From: a virus
DNA: 64,000 bases
Virus record (IMG/VR): IMGVR_UViG_3300037502_002391
Location: 1 to 64,000 of that record
Strand: one strand, 5' to 3'
The notes under the pieces were generated by a model. That model was not told where the DNA came from and made no database searches. It saw nothing but the letters and a program-made list of their open reading frames with translations. The stretch's first letter is position 1. Each line of letters begins with the position of its first letter. The translations under genes were made by a program, and so were the position numbers. This document shows positions 39,320-49,277 of the stretch, one piece after another.

Positions 39320-42040
39320 ATGAATATATTAGGTCATGCACCATTCATAGGCATAACAGGTTATGCAAAACACTCCAGATTATTTTTCACAACATTAAAT
39401 AAATATCACAATGTAAAAATAAGGAATAGCACAATTGGTGCAAATTGGTCTGGTTACAACAATGAACCACATAGCAATGAAACATATTTCACAGATGATA
39501 TGGAGGATATGTTAATATTGCAAACATTAACAAATGCTAATGGATCAAAAACAGATTATCCAATTTACAACCACAATGATAATTTTAAGCCAGATGTTCA
39601 CATTATATTGGGTGAGATGAATGATGAATATTTTTATCAAGATTATGATGGGTTTAAAATTGCATATAATGTATGGGAAACAACAAAATATCCCGAAGAT
39701 TTTTTCAATAGATTATTTTATTTTGACCAAGTTTGGGTACCAAGCAAATGGCAACGTGATTGCTTGATTAATCAAGGTTATCCAAGTGCAAAAATATTTG
39801 TTGTGCCAGAAGGTGTTGATGTTGATTTTTTCAAACCCAAAAATGAAATTAAACCAAAGGATAAATTTAGGTTTTTACATTTTGGAAGATGGGATTATAG
39901 AAAATCAACAACAGAAGTTTTAAGAGCATTTTCAGAAACATTTAAAGATGTAAATGATGTTGAATTGATTTGTTCTGTTGAAAACCCATATTCTTTTGAT
40001 GGATTGAATTCAACAATTGAAAGATTTTCACATCATAACATTGATACAACAAAGATAGTTGATGTTGGGTTTGTATCTGATCAGGAATATTTGGAATACC
40101 TTCAAAATGGTGATGTTTTTGTTTCTTGTGCAAGAAGTGAAGGTTGGAATCTACCTTTGATTGAGGCTATGTCTTGTGGAACACCATCCATATATTCAAA
40201 CTGTACTGGTCAATTGGAATTTGCTGAAGGCAAAGGAATTCCTATTGATATTATAGAATATAAACCAGCAAATATTGAAAGAAGTCATTTCCCTGGTGAT
40301 TATGCTGAACCAAATTTTGATGATTTATCAAAAAAAATGCTTGATGTATATAATAATTACCAATATCATAAGCAAAAAGCACTTGATGAATCAAGACAAA
40401 TTCAAGAAAACTTCAACTGGGATTCTATTGCTTTGATTGCTTCCAGCATATTGAACAATATTCAAAAAACATATAAAAATGATTTTGTATTTGTAACAGC
40501 TGGAAACCTTGAATATATGCCAGTCATTGAGCAATTAGTTAAATCACTATTATTATTTAGCAATAGAAAAATAATTGTATATGGTGTTTCTTGTTATGCC
40601 CCATTCAATTATCCAAATATGATAAAAAAAATCATAAACCCAGAGAACATTTCAAAACATGATAAGTGGTATTGGAAACAATATGCTTGTATTGAATCTA
40701 CAAATGAATATTTTGAAAATTTTGTTTGGATTGATGGTGATACAATTGCAAATTACAATATTGATAATGTTTCAAAATATTTTGATAATATTGAAAATTA
40801 CCCCATACCTGATATACATAGACAAGAAGACTTCTTTGGCTCATATAATGGAGTAAGCCAATCATTTAATGAAGAATTATGCAAGAAATACTTGGTAAAA
40901 AAATCAAGACCATTTGCACATATTTGCTTTTATGTTTACAATAAAAAATGTAAATGGTGGTTTGATGAAATTATTGAAATTTATAGAAACAATTTAGATG
41001 AATATGGAAAATTATTCATATGGAATGATGAAGGTATTGATAATTTTTTAAGATGGAAATATAACTTTAAAAAATATTTGCCTTTATCAAACTTTGATAC
41101 ATCAGCATATGATGGTGATTTTGGCAATATGAACTCCACATTAAATGATTTTTTAACATTCTGGAATGAACCTGGGCCAAAAAACTTTAATAGAATATAT
41201 GGCTATCAATACATACCAAAAGATAAATCAGATATAATTTATTTTCACGGAAATAAAGATTGCAACATATCTGAAAGAATGACAACATTCATCAATATGA
41301 TGAAAAATGAATCCTTTTATAATTCTGAATACTTTTACACAAGCATTTATAATATAGAAAATTTTGGAGATATAAAGGATGTTCATGGTGGCACAATACA
41401 AATTGCTGAAAAATATGGTTGGGGTAGAGCTATATACCATGAAATTTACAATCTTGAAGATTATTATCACAATAGAATAAAAAGTATTAAAAGTGGTGAC
41501 ATTGTTGTTGATTTAGGCGCAAATATTGGAGTTTTTAATAGATGGGCATATGCACAAGGTGCATCAAAAGTAATATCTTTTGAGCCAGACAAAAGATATT
41601 ATAAATTATTAAAATTAAATGCTCACCCAAAATCACATCTATTTAATGCTGCTATGTCTAATAAAATTGGTGAAATTCATTTATATGAAAGTAATCATTT
41701 AGGCGGATCAAACATTTTTGTATCCAATACAAATAATGTAACCCATTACCCTGTTAGAACATACAATTTGGATTACTTGTTTGAAACAGGTCTTGTTGAT
41801 AAAATTGATTTCCTAAAAGTTGATATTGAAGGTGCTGAAATATTAGTCTTTGATGGAATATCAGATGATAATTTAAAAAAAATAAACAATATTGCAATGG
41901 AGTACCACCACTCACATTTAGGTTTTGATGAAGATTTAAGGCACAATTTTATTGTAAGATTAAATAATCTTGGATTTAACTCTCACATTTTGTTTTTGGG
42001 TACAAACAATGCATTACAATTAATACACTTTTGGAAATGA
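39320..42040 (+). CDS. Two-glycosyltransferase plus FkbM methyltransferase fusion (906 aa)
   Basis: Three domains. About 1-380: GT4-type glycosyltransferase with HAPFIGITGYAKHSR, FGRWDYRKS and the E-x7-E motif EGWNLPLIE (274-282). About 390-640: a second, GT-A-like domain with VFVTAGNLEYMP and the DxD-like WIDGDT (470-475). About 700-890: FkbM-type SAM methyltransferase with VVDLGANIG (729-737), ISFEPDK and FLKVDIEGAE. Such fusions modify glycans in bacterial envelopes; in a phage beside fibre genes the likely target is fibre or capsid protein glycan or host surface polysaccharide. It begins the rightward cluster 39320-45431 and overlaps the next start by four bases (ATGA). Substrates not predictable. 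Confidence 0.85.
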   Translation: MNILGHAPFIGITGYAKHSRLFFTTLNKYHNVKIRNSTIGANWSGYNNEPHSNETYFTDDMEDMLILQTLTNANGSKTDYPIYNHNDNFKPDVHIILGEMNDEYFYQDYDGFKIAYNVWETTKYPEDFFNRLFYFDQVWVPSKWQRDCLINQGYPSAKIFVVPEGVDVDFFKPKNEIKPKDKFRFLHFGRWDYRKSTTEVLRAFSETFKDVNDVELICSVENPYSFDGLNSTIERFSHHNIDTTKIVDVGFVSDQEYLEYLQNGDVFVSCARSEGWNLPLIEAMSCGTPSIYSNCTGQLEFAEGKGIPIDIIEYKPANIERSHFPGDYAEPNFDDLSKKMLDVYNNYQYHKQKALDESRQIQENFNWDSIALIASSILNNIQKTYKNDFVFVTAGNLEYMPVIEQLVKSLLLFSNRKIIVYGVSCYAPFNYPNMIKKIINPENISKHDKWYWKQYACIESTNEYFENFVWIDGDTIANYNIDNVSKYFDNIENYPIPDIHRQEDFFGSYNGVSQSFNEELCKKYLVKKSRPFAHICFYVYNKKCKWWFDEIIEIYRNNLDEYGKLFIWNDEGIDNFLRWKYNFKKYLPLSNFDTSAYDGDFGNMNSTLNDFLTFWNEPGPKNFNRIYGYQYIPKDKSDIIYFHGNKDCNISERMTTFINMMKNESFYNSEYFYTSIYNIENFGDIKDVHGGTIQIAEKYGWGRAIYHEIYNLEDYYHNRIKSIKSGDIVVDLGANIGVFNRWAYAQGASKVISFEPDKRYYKLLKLNAHPKSHLFNAAMSNKIGEIHLYESNHLGGSNIFVSNTNNVTHYPVRTYNLDYLFETGLVDKIDFLKVDIEGAEILVFDGISDDNLKKINNIAMEYHHSHLGFDEDLRHNFIVRLNNLGFNSHILFLGTNNALQLIHFWK

Positions 42041-42699
42041 GCAAGTTAAATGAAATTGGTTTAAAATACCAAACAGACAAATCATCAATAATTCATGATT
42101 ATTTAAGGAAATATGAAAAGTATTTACCTTTTAAACAAAGTGATTTTTTAAAAATTTTAGAAATAGGTGTTCTTAATGGATCATCATTAAAAATGTGGAA
42201 AGAATATTTCTATAGTTCATTAGTCATTGGACTTGATATAGATGAAGAATGTAGAAAATATGAAGAAGATAGAATCATAATTGAAATTGGTTCACAAAAT
42301 GATGAACATTTTTTATCTAGGGTGTCTAGCCATTATGGTCTATTTGATTTAATTGTTGATGATGGATCACACATAAATTCAGATGTAATATTTTCTTTTA
42401 AACATTTATTTAATAGCCTAAATAGTGGGGGTGTATATATTGTTGAAGACTCTTTAACATCTTATTCACCTTATTATGGGGGTTCATTTGATGGTGATAA
42501 TACCATCATTAGTTATTTTAAAAAACAAATAGATTTGGTAAATTTCAATGGGGAGTTAAATGAGGTAAATCCAAATGAGAATGCTAGAAAAGATTCTGAA
42601 TTGCTTCAACAATTCATAAAAAATGGAAAAAATGAATTAGGGATTAATATTGAATCAATTAATTTCATCAACTCTGCAATAATAATAACTAAAAGATAA
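42037..42699 (+). CDS. SAM-dependent methyltransferase (220 aa)
   Basis: Class I methyltransferase: LKILEIGVLNGSSLKMWKEYF (motif I region, EIGVLNGSS), VIGLDIDEE, then DLIVDDGSHINSDVI and GGVYIVEDS. The DDGSH and ED motifs resemble the MycE/CmcI-like sugar O-methyltransferases. Start is ATG 42037 rather than TTG 42031, overlapping the preceding stop (ATGA). Probably methylates a sugar placed by the neighbouring glycosyltransferases. Confidence 0.8.
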   Translation: MSKLNEIGLKYQTDKSSIIHDYLRKYEKYLPFKQSDFLKILEIGVLNGSSLKMWKEYFYSSLVIGLDIDEECRKYEEDRIIIEIGSQNDEHFLSRVSSHYGLFDLIVDDGSHINSDVIFSFKHLFNSLNSGGVYIVEDSLTSYSPYYGGSFDGDNTIISYFKKQIDLVNFNGELNEVNPNENARKDSELLQQFIKNGKNELGINIESINFINSAIIITKR

Positions 42700-42704
42700 T
42701 TATA

Positions 42705-45431
42705 ATGGCTCACCTTGAACAACAAGATTTTTGCTTAAAAGTTAAGCAAAAATTCCCTAATTTTTTTAAAAATAAAAATGTATTAGATATTGGATCTCTT
42801 GATGTCAATGGTAATAATAAACAATTATTTGAAGATTGTAATTATTTAGGCATTGATGTTGGAGAAGGTAAAAATGTTGATTTTGTTAGTATTGGTCACT
42901 TGTTTGATGGACCAGATAATTATTTTGACACAATCATATCCACAGAAGTTTTTGAACATGATATGTTTTATGAAGATACTATAAAAAATATTATGAGGAT
43001 GTTAAAACCTGGTGGTCTATTTTTATTTACTTGTGCTGCACCTGGGAGACCTGAACATGGTACTAGAAGATGTGGTGAAGAATGTGCGCCACTATTAATT
43101 CAAATTAATGAAAATTGGGCTGACTATTATAAAAATTTAGAAGAAAATGATATTAGAAAAATTCCACAATTTAATGAAACATTTCCTGATTGTTATTTTC
43201 AATATAAAAATACAGATATTGAAATTCCTTGTGATTTATACTTTTATGGTATAAAAGGTGGTGAAAAATATTTGGTAGATAATATAAATGTTCACTATGA
43301 TAAAAATCATTTTAGTGAACACGTATTTGTAATTGATTGTTGGCCAAATAATGAAGCCAAAGAAAATGATTTAATAAATTTAATAAAATTATTAAAAGTT
43401 TTTAATATTGAAATATTACTAACTGGTCATTATCCAATAAAACCAGAAATACAAAAAATGGTGGATTATTTTTTATATGATAAAAAAAATTCACTACTAA
43501 AATATAATGAGTTTATTGATTATTCTGTTGCAAGTGGAAGATTTTCTAATATGAATAATTACATTCTTGAAAATCAAATGGAGTTTCACCATGATTTTGC
43601 AATATGGGAAACAATGCAAAATGCATTCAATTTTTGCAAAGTATTGGAAAAAAAATATATACACTTTTTTGAATATGATAATCTACCAAACATTTATCAA
43701 TATAGGCAATCTTTTTTAGAAAGAATACTAGATTTTGATGCAATAATATATGAATATGATACTATGTCATCAATTGATTCTCACTTAGCACCATATTGTG
43801 CTACTTTTATTTTTTCAATAAAAACAGACATTGCAATAAAAACAATAAATCAAATAAAAACAAAATTTGATTATTTCACAAATAAGCCTTTAGGTTGGCA
43901 ATTAGAAAAGGTTTTTTTAAGTTGTTTAAAAAATGTAACAAATAATATTTTAAAATCTGAATATATTGCAAATAATAATGAGTTAAACACACAAGCAGTT
44001 TGGAATAGAGATGGTGTTGATAGAAATGGTGCAAAATTGCAAATATATTTAGGTGTTGAATTTAATGGTGATTTATATATTCATTTAATATCTGGATTCC
44101 ATGAAGTAAAGGAAGAAAATAATTACTTGATTGAAGTAAATTATGATAATTACAAAAAATTTATACCTTTAAAAAAAGGAAAATTTTTATTAGAAAAGAT
44201 AGGAAAATATAAAAAAGGTGGTAGAGTAAAATCATATTTAGATGGTGTTGAAATTTTCAATGAATATCTAAATGAAGACTTTTATGATTTTTATAAAAAA
44301 AATACACTAACATTTAAAAATGTTCAACAAAATCATCCTCCTAAAAATATAAATATAAATTTCATAGATGGTGCATATGTTCAAATATTAGATGAGTATT
44401 TTTTTGATAGAAATTTTGAAATTAAATTTTTTGATAAAAAAACAAACAATGAAGTGTATGGAACAACAATAAAAAGTAATTGGTTTAGTAAACCAAGTTT
44501 TCAATATTTTGTTGATTGGAGAATTGAAATTAAATCAACTAACTACAACCTTGATTACAATTTAGACTTAAAAGACAAAAAAGTCTTTATTGCTTTTGAA
44601 TCTAAATCATTAGGTGATAATATTGCTTGGATTCCTTATGTTGATTTATTTCAAAAAAAACATAATTGTATAGTTGTTTGTTCAACTTTCTATAATTCAT
44701 TATTTATAAATCAATATCCAAATATTGAGTTTGCTAATCCTGGACAAACAATAAATGATATACATGCACTATATAGAATTGGTTTATTCTATGATGGTGA
44801 AACTTTTGATTCAAAAAAACACCCATCAAATCCAATTAAAGAACCATTAATGAAGATTGCAAGTGATATTCTTGGTTTAGATTTTATTGAAGAGAAACCA
44901 AAATTACCTTTACTATCTAATAAAAAAGTAAAACGAGTTTGCATTGCACCTCACTCAACATCACAATGTAAGTATTGGAATAACCCTACTGGATGGCAAG
45001 AAGTTGTTGACTACTTGAACAATGTTGGTTATGAAGTTAGGCTTTTGTCAAAAGAAGAAGATGGATTTATGGGTAATAAAAACCCTATTGGAGTTGTAAA
45101 GCAACCACCTAGTGATACAATAGAAATATTAAAAACAATTCAAGAATCTGAATTATTTATAGGATTAAGTAGTGGTTTAAGTTGGTTGGCTTGGGCATCT
45201 GGAACACCAACAATTTTAATTTCAGGTTTTACAGATGATTATTTAGAACCAAAAAATGATTTAATTAGAATTATAAACAAAAATGTTTGTAATGGTTGTT
45301 GGCATACTCACAAATTTGATGCTGGTGATTGGAATTGGTGTCCAATGCATAAAGGAACAAGTAGAGAATTTGAATGTACAAAAGAAATAACATCAAAAAT
45401 GGTAATTAATGAAATATTAAAAATTATATAA
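42705..45431 (+). CDS. Methyltransferase-heptosyltransferase fusion (BAHT/TibC-like, 908 aa)
   Basis: N-terminal domain (about 1-130) is a class I methyltransferase: NVLDIGSLDVNGNN, FDTIISTEVFEHD, GGLFLFTCAAPG. The middle (about 200-620) is not assigned. The C-terminal domain (about 625-908) matches the autotransporter strand-loop-strand O-heptosyltransferase family: ESKSLGDNIAWIPY, then HSTSQCKYWNNPTGWQEVVDYL from residue 750, and four Cys at 862, 865, 879 and 891 (C-x2-C-x13-C-x11-C), as in the iron-binding motif of TibC-type enzymes. Those enzymes add heptose to Ser in autotransporter repeats. The neighbours encode Thr/Ser-rich fibres, so a virion substrate is plausible, but not shown. Confidence 0.85.
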   Translation: MAHLEQQDFCLKVKQKFPNFFKNKNVLDIGSLDVNGNNKQLFEDCNYLGIDVGEGKNVDFVSIGHLFDGPDNYFDTIISTEVFEHDMFYEDTIKNIMRMLKPGGLFLFTCAAPGRPEHGTRRCGEECAPLLIQINENWADYYKNLEENDIRKIPQFNETFPDCYFQYKNTDIEIPCDLYFYGIKGGEKYLVDNINVHYDKNHFSEHVFVIDCWPNNEAKENDLINLIKLLKVFNIEILLTGHYPIKPEIQKMVDYFLYDKKNSLLKYNEFIDYSVASGRFSNMNNYILENQMEFHHDFAIWETMQNAFNFCKVLEKKYIHFFEYDNLPNIYQYRQSFLERILDFDAIIYEYDTMSSIDSHLAPYCATFIFSIKTDIAIKTINQIKTKFDYFTNKPLGWQLEKVFLSCLKNVTNNILKSEYIANNNELNTQAVWNRDGVDRNGAKLQIYLGVEFNGDLYIHLISGFHEVKEENNYLIEVNYDNYKKFIPLKKGKFLLEKIGKYKKGGRVKSYLDGVEIFNEYLNEDFYDFYKKNTLTFKNVQQNHPPKNININFIDGAYVQILDEYFFDRNFEIKFFDKKTNNEVYGTTIKSNWFSKPSFQYFVDWRIEIKSTNYNLDYNLDLKDKKVFIAFESKSLGDNIAWIPYVDLFQKKHNCIVVCSTFYNSLFINQYPNIEFANPGQTINDIHALYRIGLFYDGETFDSKKHPSNPIKEPLMKIASDILGLDFIEEKPKLPLLSNKKVKRVCIAPHSTSQCKYWNNPTGWQEVVDYLNNVGYEVRLLSKEEDGFMGNKNPIGVVKQPPSDTIEILKTIQESELFIGLSSGLSWLAWASGTPTILISGFTDDYLEPKNDLIRIINKNVCNGCWHTHKFDAGDWNWCPMHKGTSREFECTKEITSKMVINEILKII

Positions 45432-46305
45432 TATTTAATATTTCATTAATATTAAAAATTTCTTCAATTGTGGAATATGGACATTCATGTACATTATAAT
45501 CAAATTGATAATCAAAAAGGTATGATCCAATTAATTGGTTTTTAACTTTAGGTTTATTTGCAATTATATTGTTATGCAATTTATAACCAAAAACATTTGG
45601 TGAAGTTCCAATCCAAAAAACAGTTGATTTTAAATTTATTGCAGTTGCAGCATGTTGTAATGATGAATCAATAAGAAAACGTTTTGATGAAATAGGTAAA
45701 ATACCAAATAATTCCATATTTGATAATTTATAATCAATTCTTTCAACACCATTTAATTCATATCCACTTTTTCTTGTAATATGATATATATGATGTGTGT
45801 TTTTATATTTATCCACAATAATTTCTGCAATATCTTGTGGCATATCTCTACACCAAGAGTATATTGATTTTGTTTCTAAATCACCTCCTGATGTTTGTAA
45901 CACAACTATTGGTTTATCTCTAAACCATTTTTTTGTATTTATCTTTTCAGAATAATTTGGATATAATTGTGGTGTTTGGTCTTTATATTCAATATTTAAT
46001 AAATCACACCAATTATTAATTAAATGCTTGTTTTTATGTATATGTCCACTTTGATTATATGGTTCATGCCTAAAAATGAGTGTATCTTTATTTTCTATAA
46101 AATCTTCATAGAAATATGGTGAATTACCTAAAGGATAAACTCTATCAACATATGGATTATTTAAAAAAACTTCTGGATATGAAACAACTAATATAAGTTT
46201 TCTATCTTTATATGTTTCTTTTATTGTTTTTGGTAATGATGTGGCTGCAACATTTTTACCTAAACCACCTTGTATGTGCCAAATTAAATATTTCTCTAAA
46301 TTCAT
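45424..46305 (-). CDS. GT9-like glycosyltransferase (heptosyltransferase type)
   Basis: 293 residues with YLIWHIQGGLGKNVAATSLPK, the GGLGKN start of GT9 enzymes, LILVVSYPEVFLNNPYVDRVYP, and FLIDSSLQHAATAINLKSTVFW near the C-terminus, which corresponds to the donor-binding region. Related enzymes transfer heptose or similar sugars to lipopolysaccharide core. It is leftward and convergent with the BAHT gene, overlapping its end by 8 bases. Shares context with the fibres and may glycosylate them. Confidence 0.75.
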   Translation of the reverse strand: MNLEKYLIWHIQGGLGKNVAATSLPKTIKETYKDRKLILVVSYPEVFLNNPYVDRVYPLGNSPYFYEDFIENKDTLIFRHEPYNQSGHIHKNKHLINNWCDLLNIEYKDQTPQLYPNYSEKINTKKWFRDKPIVVLQTSGGDLETKSIYSWCRDMPQDIAEIIVDKYKNTHHIYHITRKSGYELNGVERIDYKLSNMELFGILPISSKRFLIDSSLQHAATAINLKSTVFWIGTSPNVFGYKLHNNIIANKPKVKNQLIGSYLFDYQFDYNVHECPYSTIEEIFNINEILNII

Positions 46306-46343
46306 TTATAAATTTTTTAATTTTTTATTTAAAAATACAAAAT

Positions 46344-47258
46344 TTATAAATAAGAATCAATAGTTATTTTTGTATATTCTTCAGTGCATGAAACATTAAC
46401 AGTTGTATATCCACCCATAGCCAAACCTAAACTTTGAGAACCAGCACCTGCCATACATCTTCTTCCAACTATTAATGCACCACCACTAGCCCATATTGTA
46501 CCATTATATTCTTCTGTACATCTAACAAGATTATACCCTCCTGATACTAATGCTTCATTTTGTGTACCCATACCAATTATACTACATCTTGCATTTATTA
46601 ATGCACCACCATTAGCCCATATTGAACCATCATATTCTTCTGTACAAAATTCAGCACCAACTCCACCAAAAACAACACCTAAATTTTGTGTGCCTGCACC
46701 AGCATGTTCTCGTCTTGCATTTATTAATGCACCACCATTAGCCCAACTTGTACCATTATATTCTTCTGTATTTGCTAATGCTATCCAACCTCCAGAAACA
46801 AGAGCCTCATTTTGTGTACCAAAACCATAAAAAAAACATCTTCCTGTTATTAATGCACCACCAGATGCCCATGTTGACCCATTATATTCTTCAGTAATTG
46901 CCTGATTAGTAAGTCCACCTGCTATAAGACCTAAATTTTGTGTGCCTGCACCTGCTGACATACATCTTACAGTTATTAGTGCACCACCAGATGCCCATGT
47001 TGTACCATTGTATTCTTCTGTGCATTGTAAATTAACTGTGTCAAATCCTCCCATTACTAAACCTTCATTTTGTGTACCAGCACCTGTTAAACCTCTTCTT
47101 TGACATATCATTGCACCTCCTATAGACCAACTTGAATCTAAATAAGAAGCCATAGGTAATCTATTTGTAGTATCAAACCACAAACAAAAAGTGTCTGTAC
47201 ATATTGTTGCAGGTCTATTTGCTACTCCAACTATTTCTGTACTTTGTAGTTTTGCCAT
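46344..47258 (-). CDS. Kelch-like tail fibre paralogue 3 (304 aa)
   Basis: N-terminus MAKLQSTEIVGVANRPATIC then a Trp-Phe segment (LWFDTTN) is shared with the two genes upstream and probably attaches the fibre. The rest has about six repeats of roughly 40-45 residues with TEEYNG(T/S).WA.GGALI..R..AGAGTQN..L..GG, resembling Kelch/beta-propeller repeats of marine phage fibres. The gene is 1 base from its upstream neighbour. The repeat face positions vary most, as expected of receptor binding. Probable host recognition fibre. Confidence 0.8.
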   Translation of the reverse strand: MAKLQSTEIVGVANRPATICTDTFCLWFDTTNRLPMASYLDSSWSIGGAMICQRRGLTGAGTQNEGLVMGGFDTVNLQCTEEYNGTTWASGGALITVRCMSAGAGTQNLGLIAGGLTNQAITEEYNGSTWASGGALITGRCFFYGFGTQNEALVSGGWIALANTEEYNGTSWANGGALINARREHAGAGTQNLGVVFGGVGAEFCTEEYDGSIWANGGALINARCSIIGMGTQNEALVSGGYNLVRCTEEYNGTIWASGGALIVGRRCMAGAGSQSLGLAMGGYTTVNVSCTEEYTKITIDSYL

Positions 47259-47259
47259 A

Positions 47260-48225
47260 TTATTCTATACTATTTATTATTGTTAATTGACAACCATACT
47301 CTTCAGTATTATTAAGAGACACATTGCTAGTTGCACCCCCAATTGCTAAACTACAATTTGATGAACCAGATCCAATTGTTCCACCACCTAAACTTTGCCT
47401 TGGACACAATAATCCTGTCCTAGAAGACCATATTGAACCATCATAGTCTTCAGTACAACTAAGCATACTCCCATTTGTACCACCATAAGCAACTCCATCA
47501 AATTCATATCCAGAGGATGCTAAACATTCCCTAGCTGTTATTAATACACCACCAGACGCCCATGATGTACCATTAAATTCTTCAGTACATGATACATAAG
47601 CATTAGTAAAACCACCTGTAACCATAGCTTGGGTTGGTACTCCAACACCAGTTAAACTTCTTCTAGCTGTAATCATTGCAGTACATGTGGACCAAGCATT
47701 ACCATTATATGCTTCATTACATGATACATTAACATTAGTAAAGCCACCAGCAAAATAAGCTGAATTTTGTGCACCAGCACCTGCTGCTAATGATCTCCCA
47801 TTAATTAATATCCCACCATTAGTCCATGTTGCACCATTATATTCTTCAACACACCTAAGCGAAGGATTACCACCAATTGCTAAACCTAAATTTTGAGTCC
47901 CAGCACCTCCTAAACGTGACCTAGCAGTTATTAATGCACCACCAGATGCCCATGTTGACCCATTATATTCTTCAGTACATGAGAGGTTAACATTTGTATA
48001 TCCACCTATTGATAATCCTGCATTTTGTTGCCCGCCTCCGGCTAAACGTCTTCTAGCAGTTATTAATGACCCTCCTGTAGTCCATATTTTTGATGTAGAT
48101 GTGCCACAATATGAAAAAACTGGTCTTTTATTAGTAGTATCAAACCACATACAAACAGTATCTGTGCATATTGTTGCTGGTCTATTTGCCACTCCAACTA
48201 TTTCTGTGCTTTGTAATTTTGCCAT
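47260..48225 (-). CDS. Kelch-like tail fibre paralogue 2 (321 aa)
   Basis: Same 20-residue beginning as the adjacent paralogues, then GTSTSKIWTTGGSLITARRR and similar repeats. Contains a variant with GVPTQAMVTGG and a Cys-rich end (SCTEDYDGSIWSSRTGLLCPRQSLGG...). Repeat number about six. Start is 6 bases after the stop of the gene upstream. Role as a receptor-binding fibre is inferred from repeats and context. Confidence 0.8.
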   Translation of the reverse strand: MAKLQSTEIVGVANRPATICTDTVCMWFDTTNKRPVFSYCGTSTSKIWTTGGSLITARRRLAGGGQQNAGLSIGGYTNVNLSCTEEYNGSTWASGGALITARSRLGGAGTQNLGLAIGGNPSLRCVEEYNGATWTNGGILINGRSLAAGAGAQNSAYFAGGFTNVNVSCNEAYNGNAWSTCTAMITARRSLTGVGVPTQAMVTGGFTNAYVSCTEEFNGTSWASGGVLITARECLASSGYEFDGVAYGGTNGSMLSCTEDYDGSIWSSRTGLLCPRQSLGGGTIGSGSSNCSLAIGGATSNVSLNNTEEYGCQLTIINSIE

Positions 48226-48231
48226 AATATT

Positions 48232-49245
48232 TTAATGATAATTATCTCTTATACCTGTTGCTGTTTTTGTAAATTCCTCTGTATTAGAACTTGAACCTGT
48301 GTTAGATTGCCCACCAGCAACTAAACCAGAACTATCTGAACCAGCACCACCTAAAAAAGTTCTTGCTGTTGAAATTGCTGCACTTGCTGTTGACCATACC
48401 AATCCATTATATTCTTCGGTACATGTACATCTTGTACCAGATGAAAAATGAACACTATCTCCACCACCAACAACAACTGCTGTATATCTTTGACCAAATC
48501 CAGTAAGACCTGTCCTAGATGTTATTAAAGAACCACCAACACACCAAGACACACCATCATATTCTTCAGCAATTGCTGTAATAGTAGGTGTAAGACTTCC
48601 ACCAGCAAAAAGTGCTTGATTTTGTGTTCCAATTTCTGCTCCACTAGATCTTGCAGTTATTAATGAACCACCTGCTGACCAAGATGTCCCATTATATTCT
48701 TCAGTACATGATAAAGCATTTGTTGCCCCCACGCTTACATTTGTTGAGCCCCCAGTAGCTAATCCAACATTTTGTGAACCAACAACACCAAGTGTATTTC
48801 TTGCTGTTATCAATGCACCACCAGATGCCCATGTTGTACCATTATATTCCTCAGTAACACTCAAAACACTTACTGAACAAACACCTCCACCAGTTGCTAA
48901 CCCTTCATTTTGTGTCCCTGCTGAACCTAAAAAACCTCTTGCACATATCATATTACCACCAGCAGCCCATGATGTTCCACCATATTCTTCAGTAGAATTA
49001 TATACTTGTGTTGTTCCAGTTGACCCCCCCATAGCCAAAGCTAAATTTTGTGTTCCAGTTGCACTTAATGAAGCCCTAGCAGTAATCATTGTACCACCAG
49101 CAGCCCAAGTACCACCAGTAAACCCTGAATATGATACAACAAATCTATCACAAGTTGTATTAAACCACAAACACATTGTATTTGCACATATTGTTGCAGG
49201 TCTATTTGCTACTCCAACTATTTCTGTACTTTGTAATTTAGCCAT
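48232..49245 (-). CDS. Kelch-like tail fibre paralogue 1 (337 aa)
   Basis: First of three. N-terminus MAKLQSTEIVGVANRPATIC, then GGTWAAGGTMITARASLSATGTQNLALAMGG and further repeats, with the longest loops among the three (GGGVCSVSVLSVTEEYNG; SSGTRCTCTEEYNG). Ends in a short helical tail (TKTATGIRDNYH). Immediately upstream is a TATTTAT element (49261-49267). Probably the founding copy for the downstream duplicates. Confidence 0.8.
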   Translation of the reverse strand: MAKLQSTEIVGVANRPATICANTMCLWFNTTCDRFVVSYSGFTGGTWAAGGTMITARASLSATGTQNLALAMGGSTGTTQVYNSTEEYGGTSWAAGGNMICARGFLGSAGTQNEGLATGGGVCSVSVLSVTEEYNGTTWASGGALITARNTLGVVGSQNVGLATGGSTNVSVGATNALSCTEEYNGTSWSAGGSLITARSSGAEIGTQNQALFAGGSLTPTITAIAEEYDGVSWCVGGSLITSRTGLTGFGQRYTAVVVGGGDSVHFSSGTRCTCTEEYNGLVWSTASAAISTARTFLGGAGSDSSGLVAGGQSNTGSSSNTEEFTKTATGIRDNYH

Positions 49246-49277
49246 AATGAACTATATATTATAAATATACTCAAATA

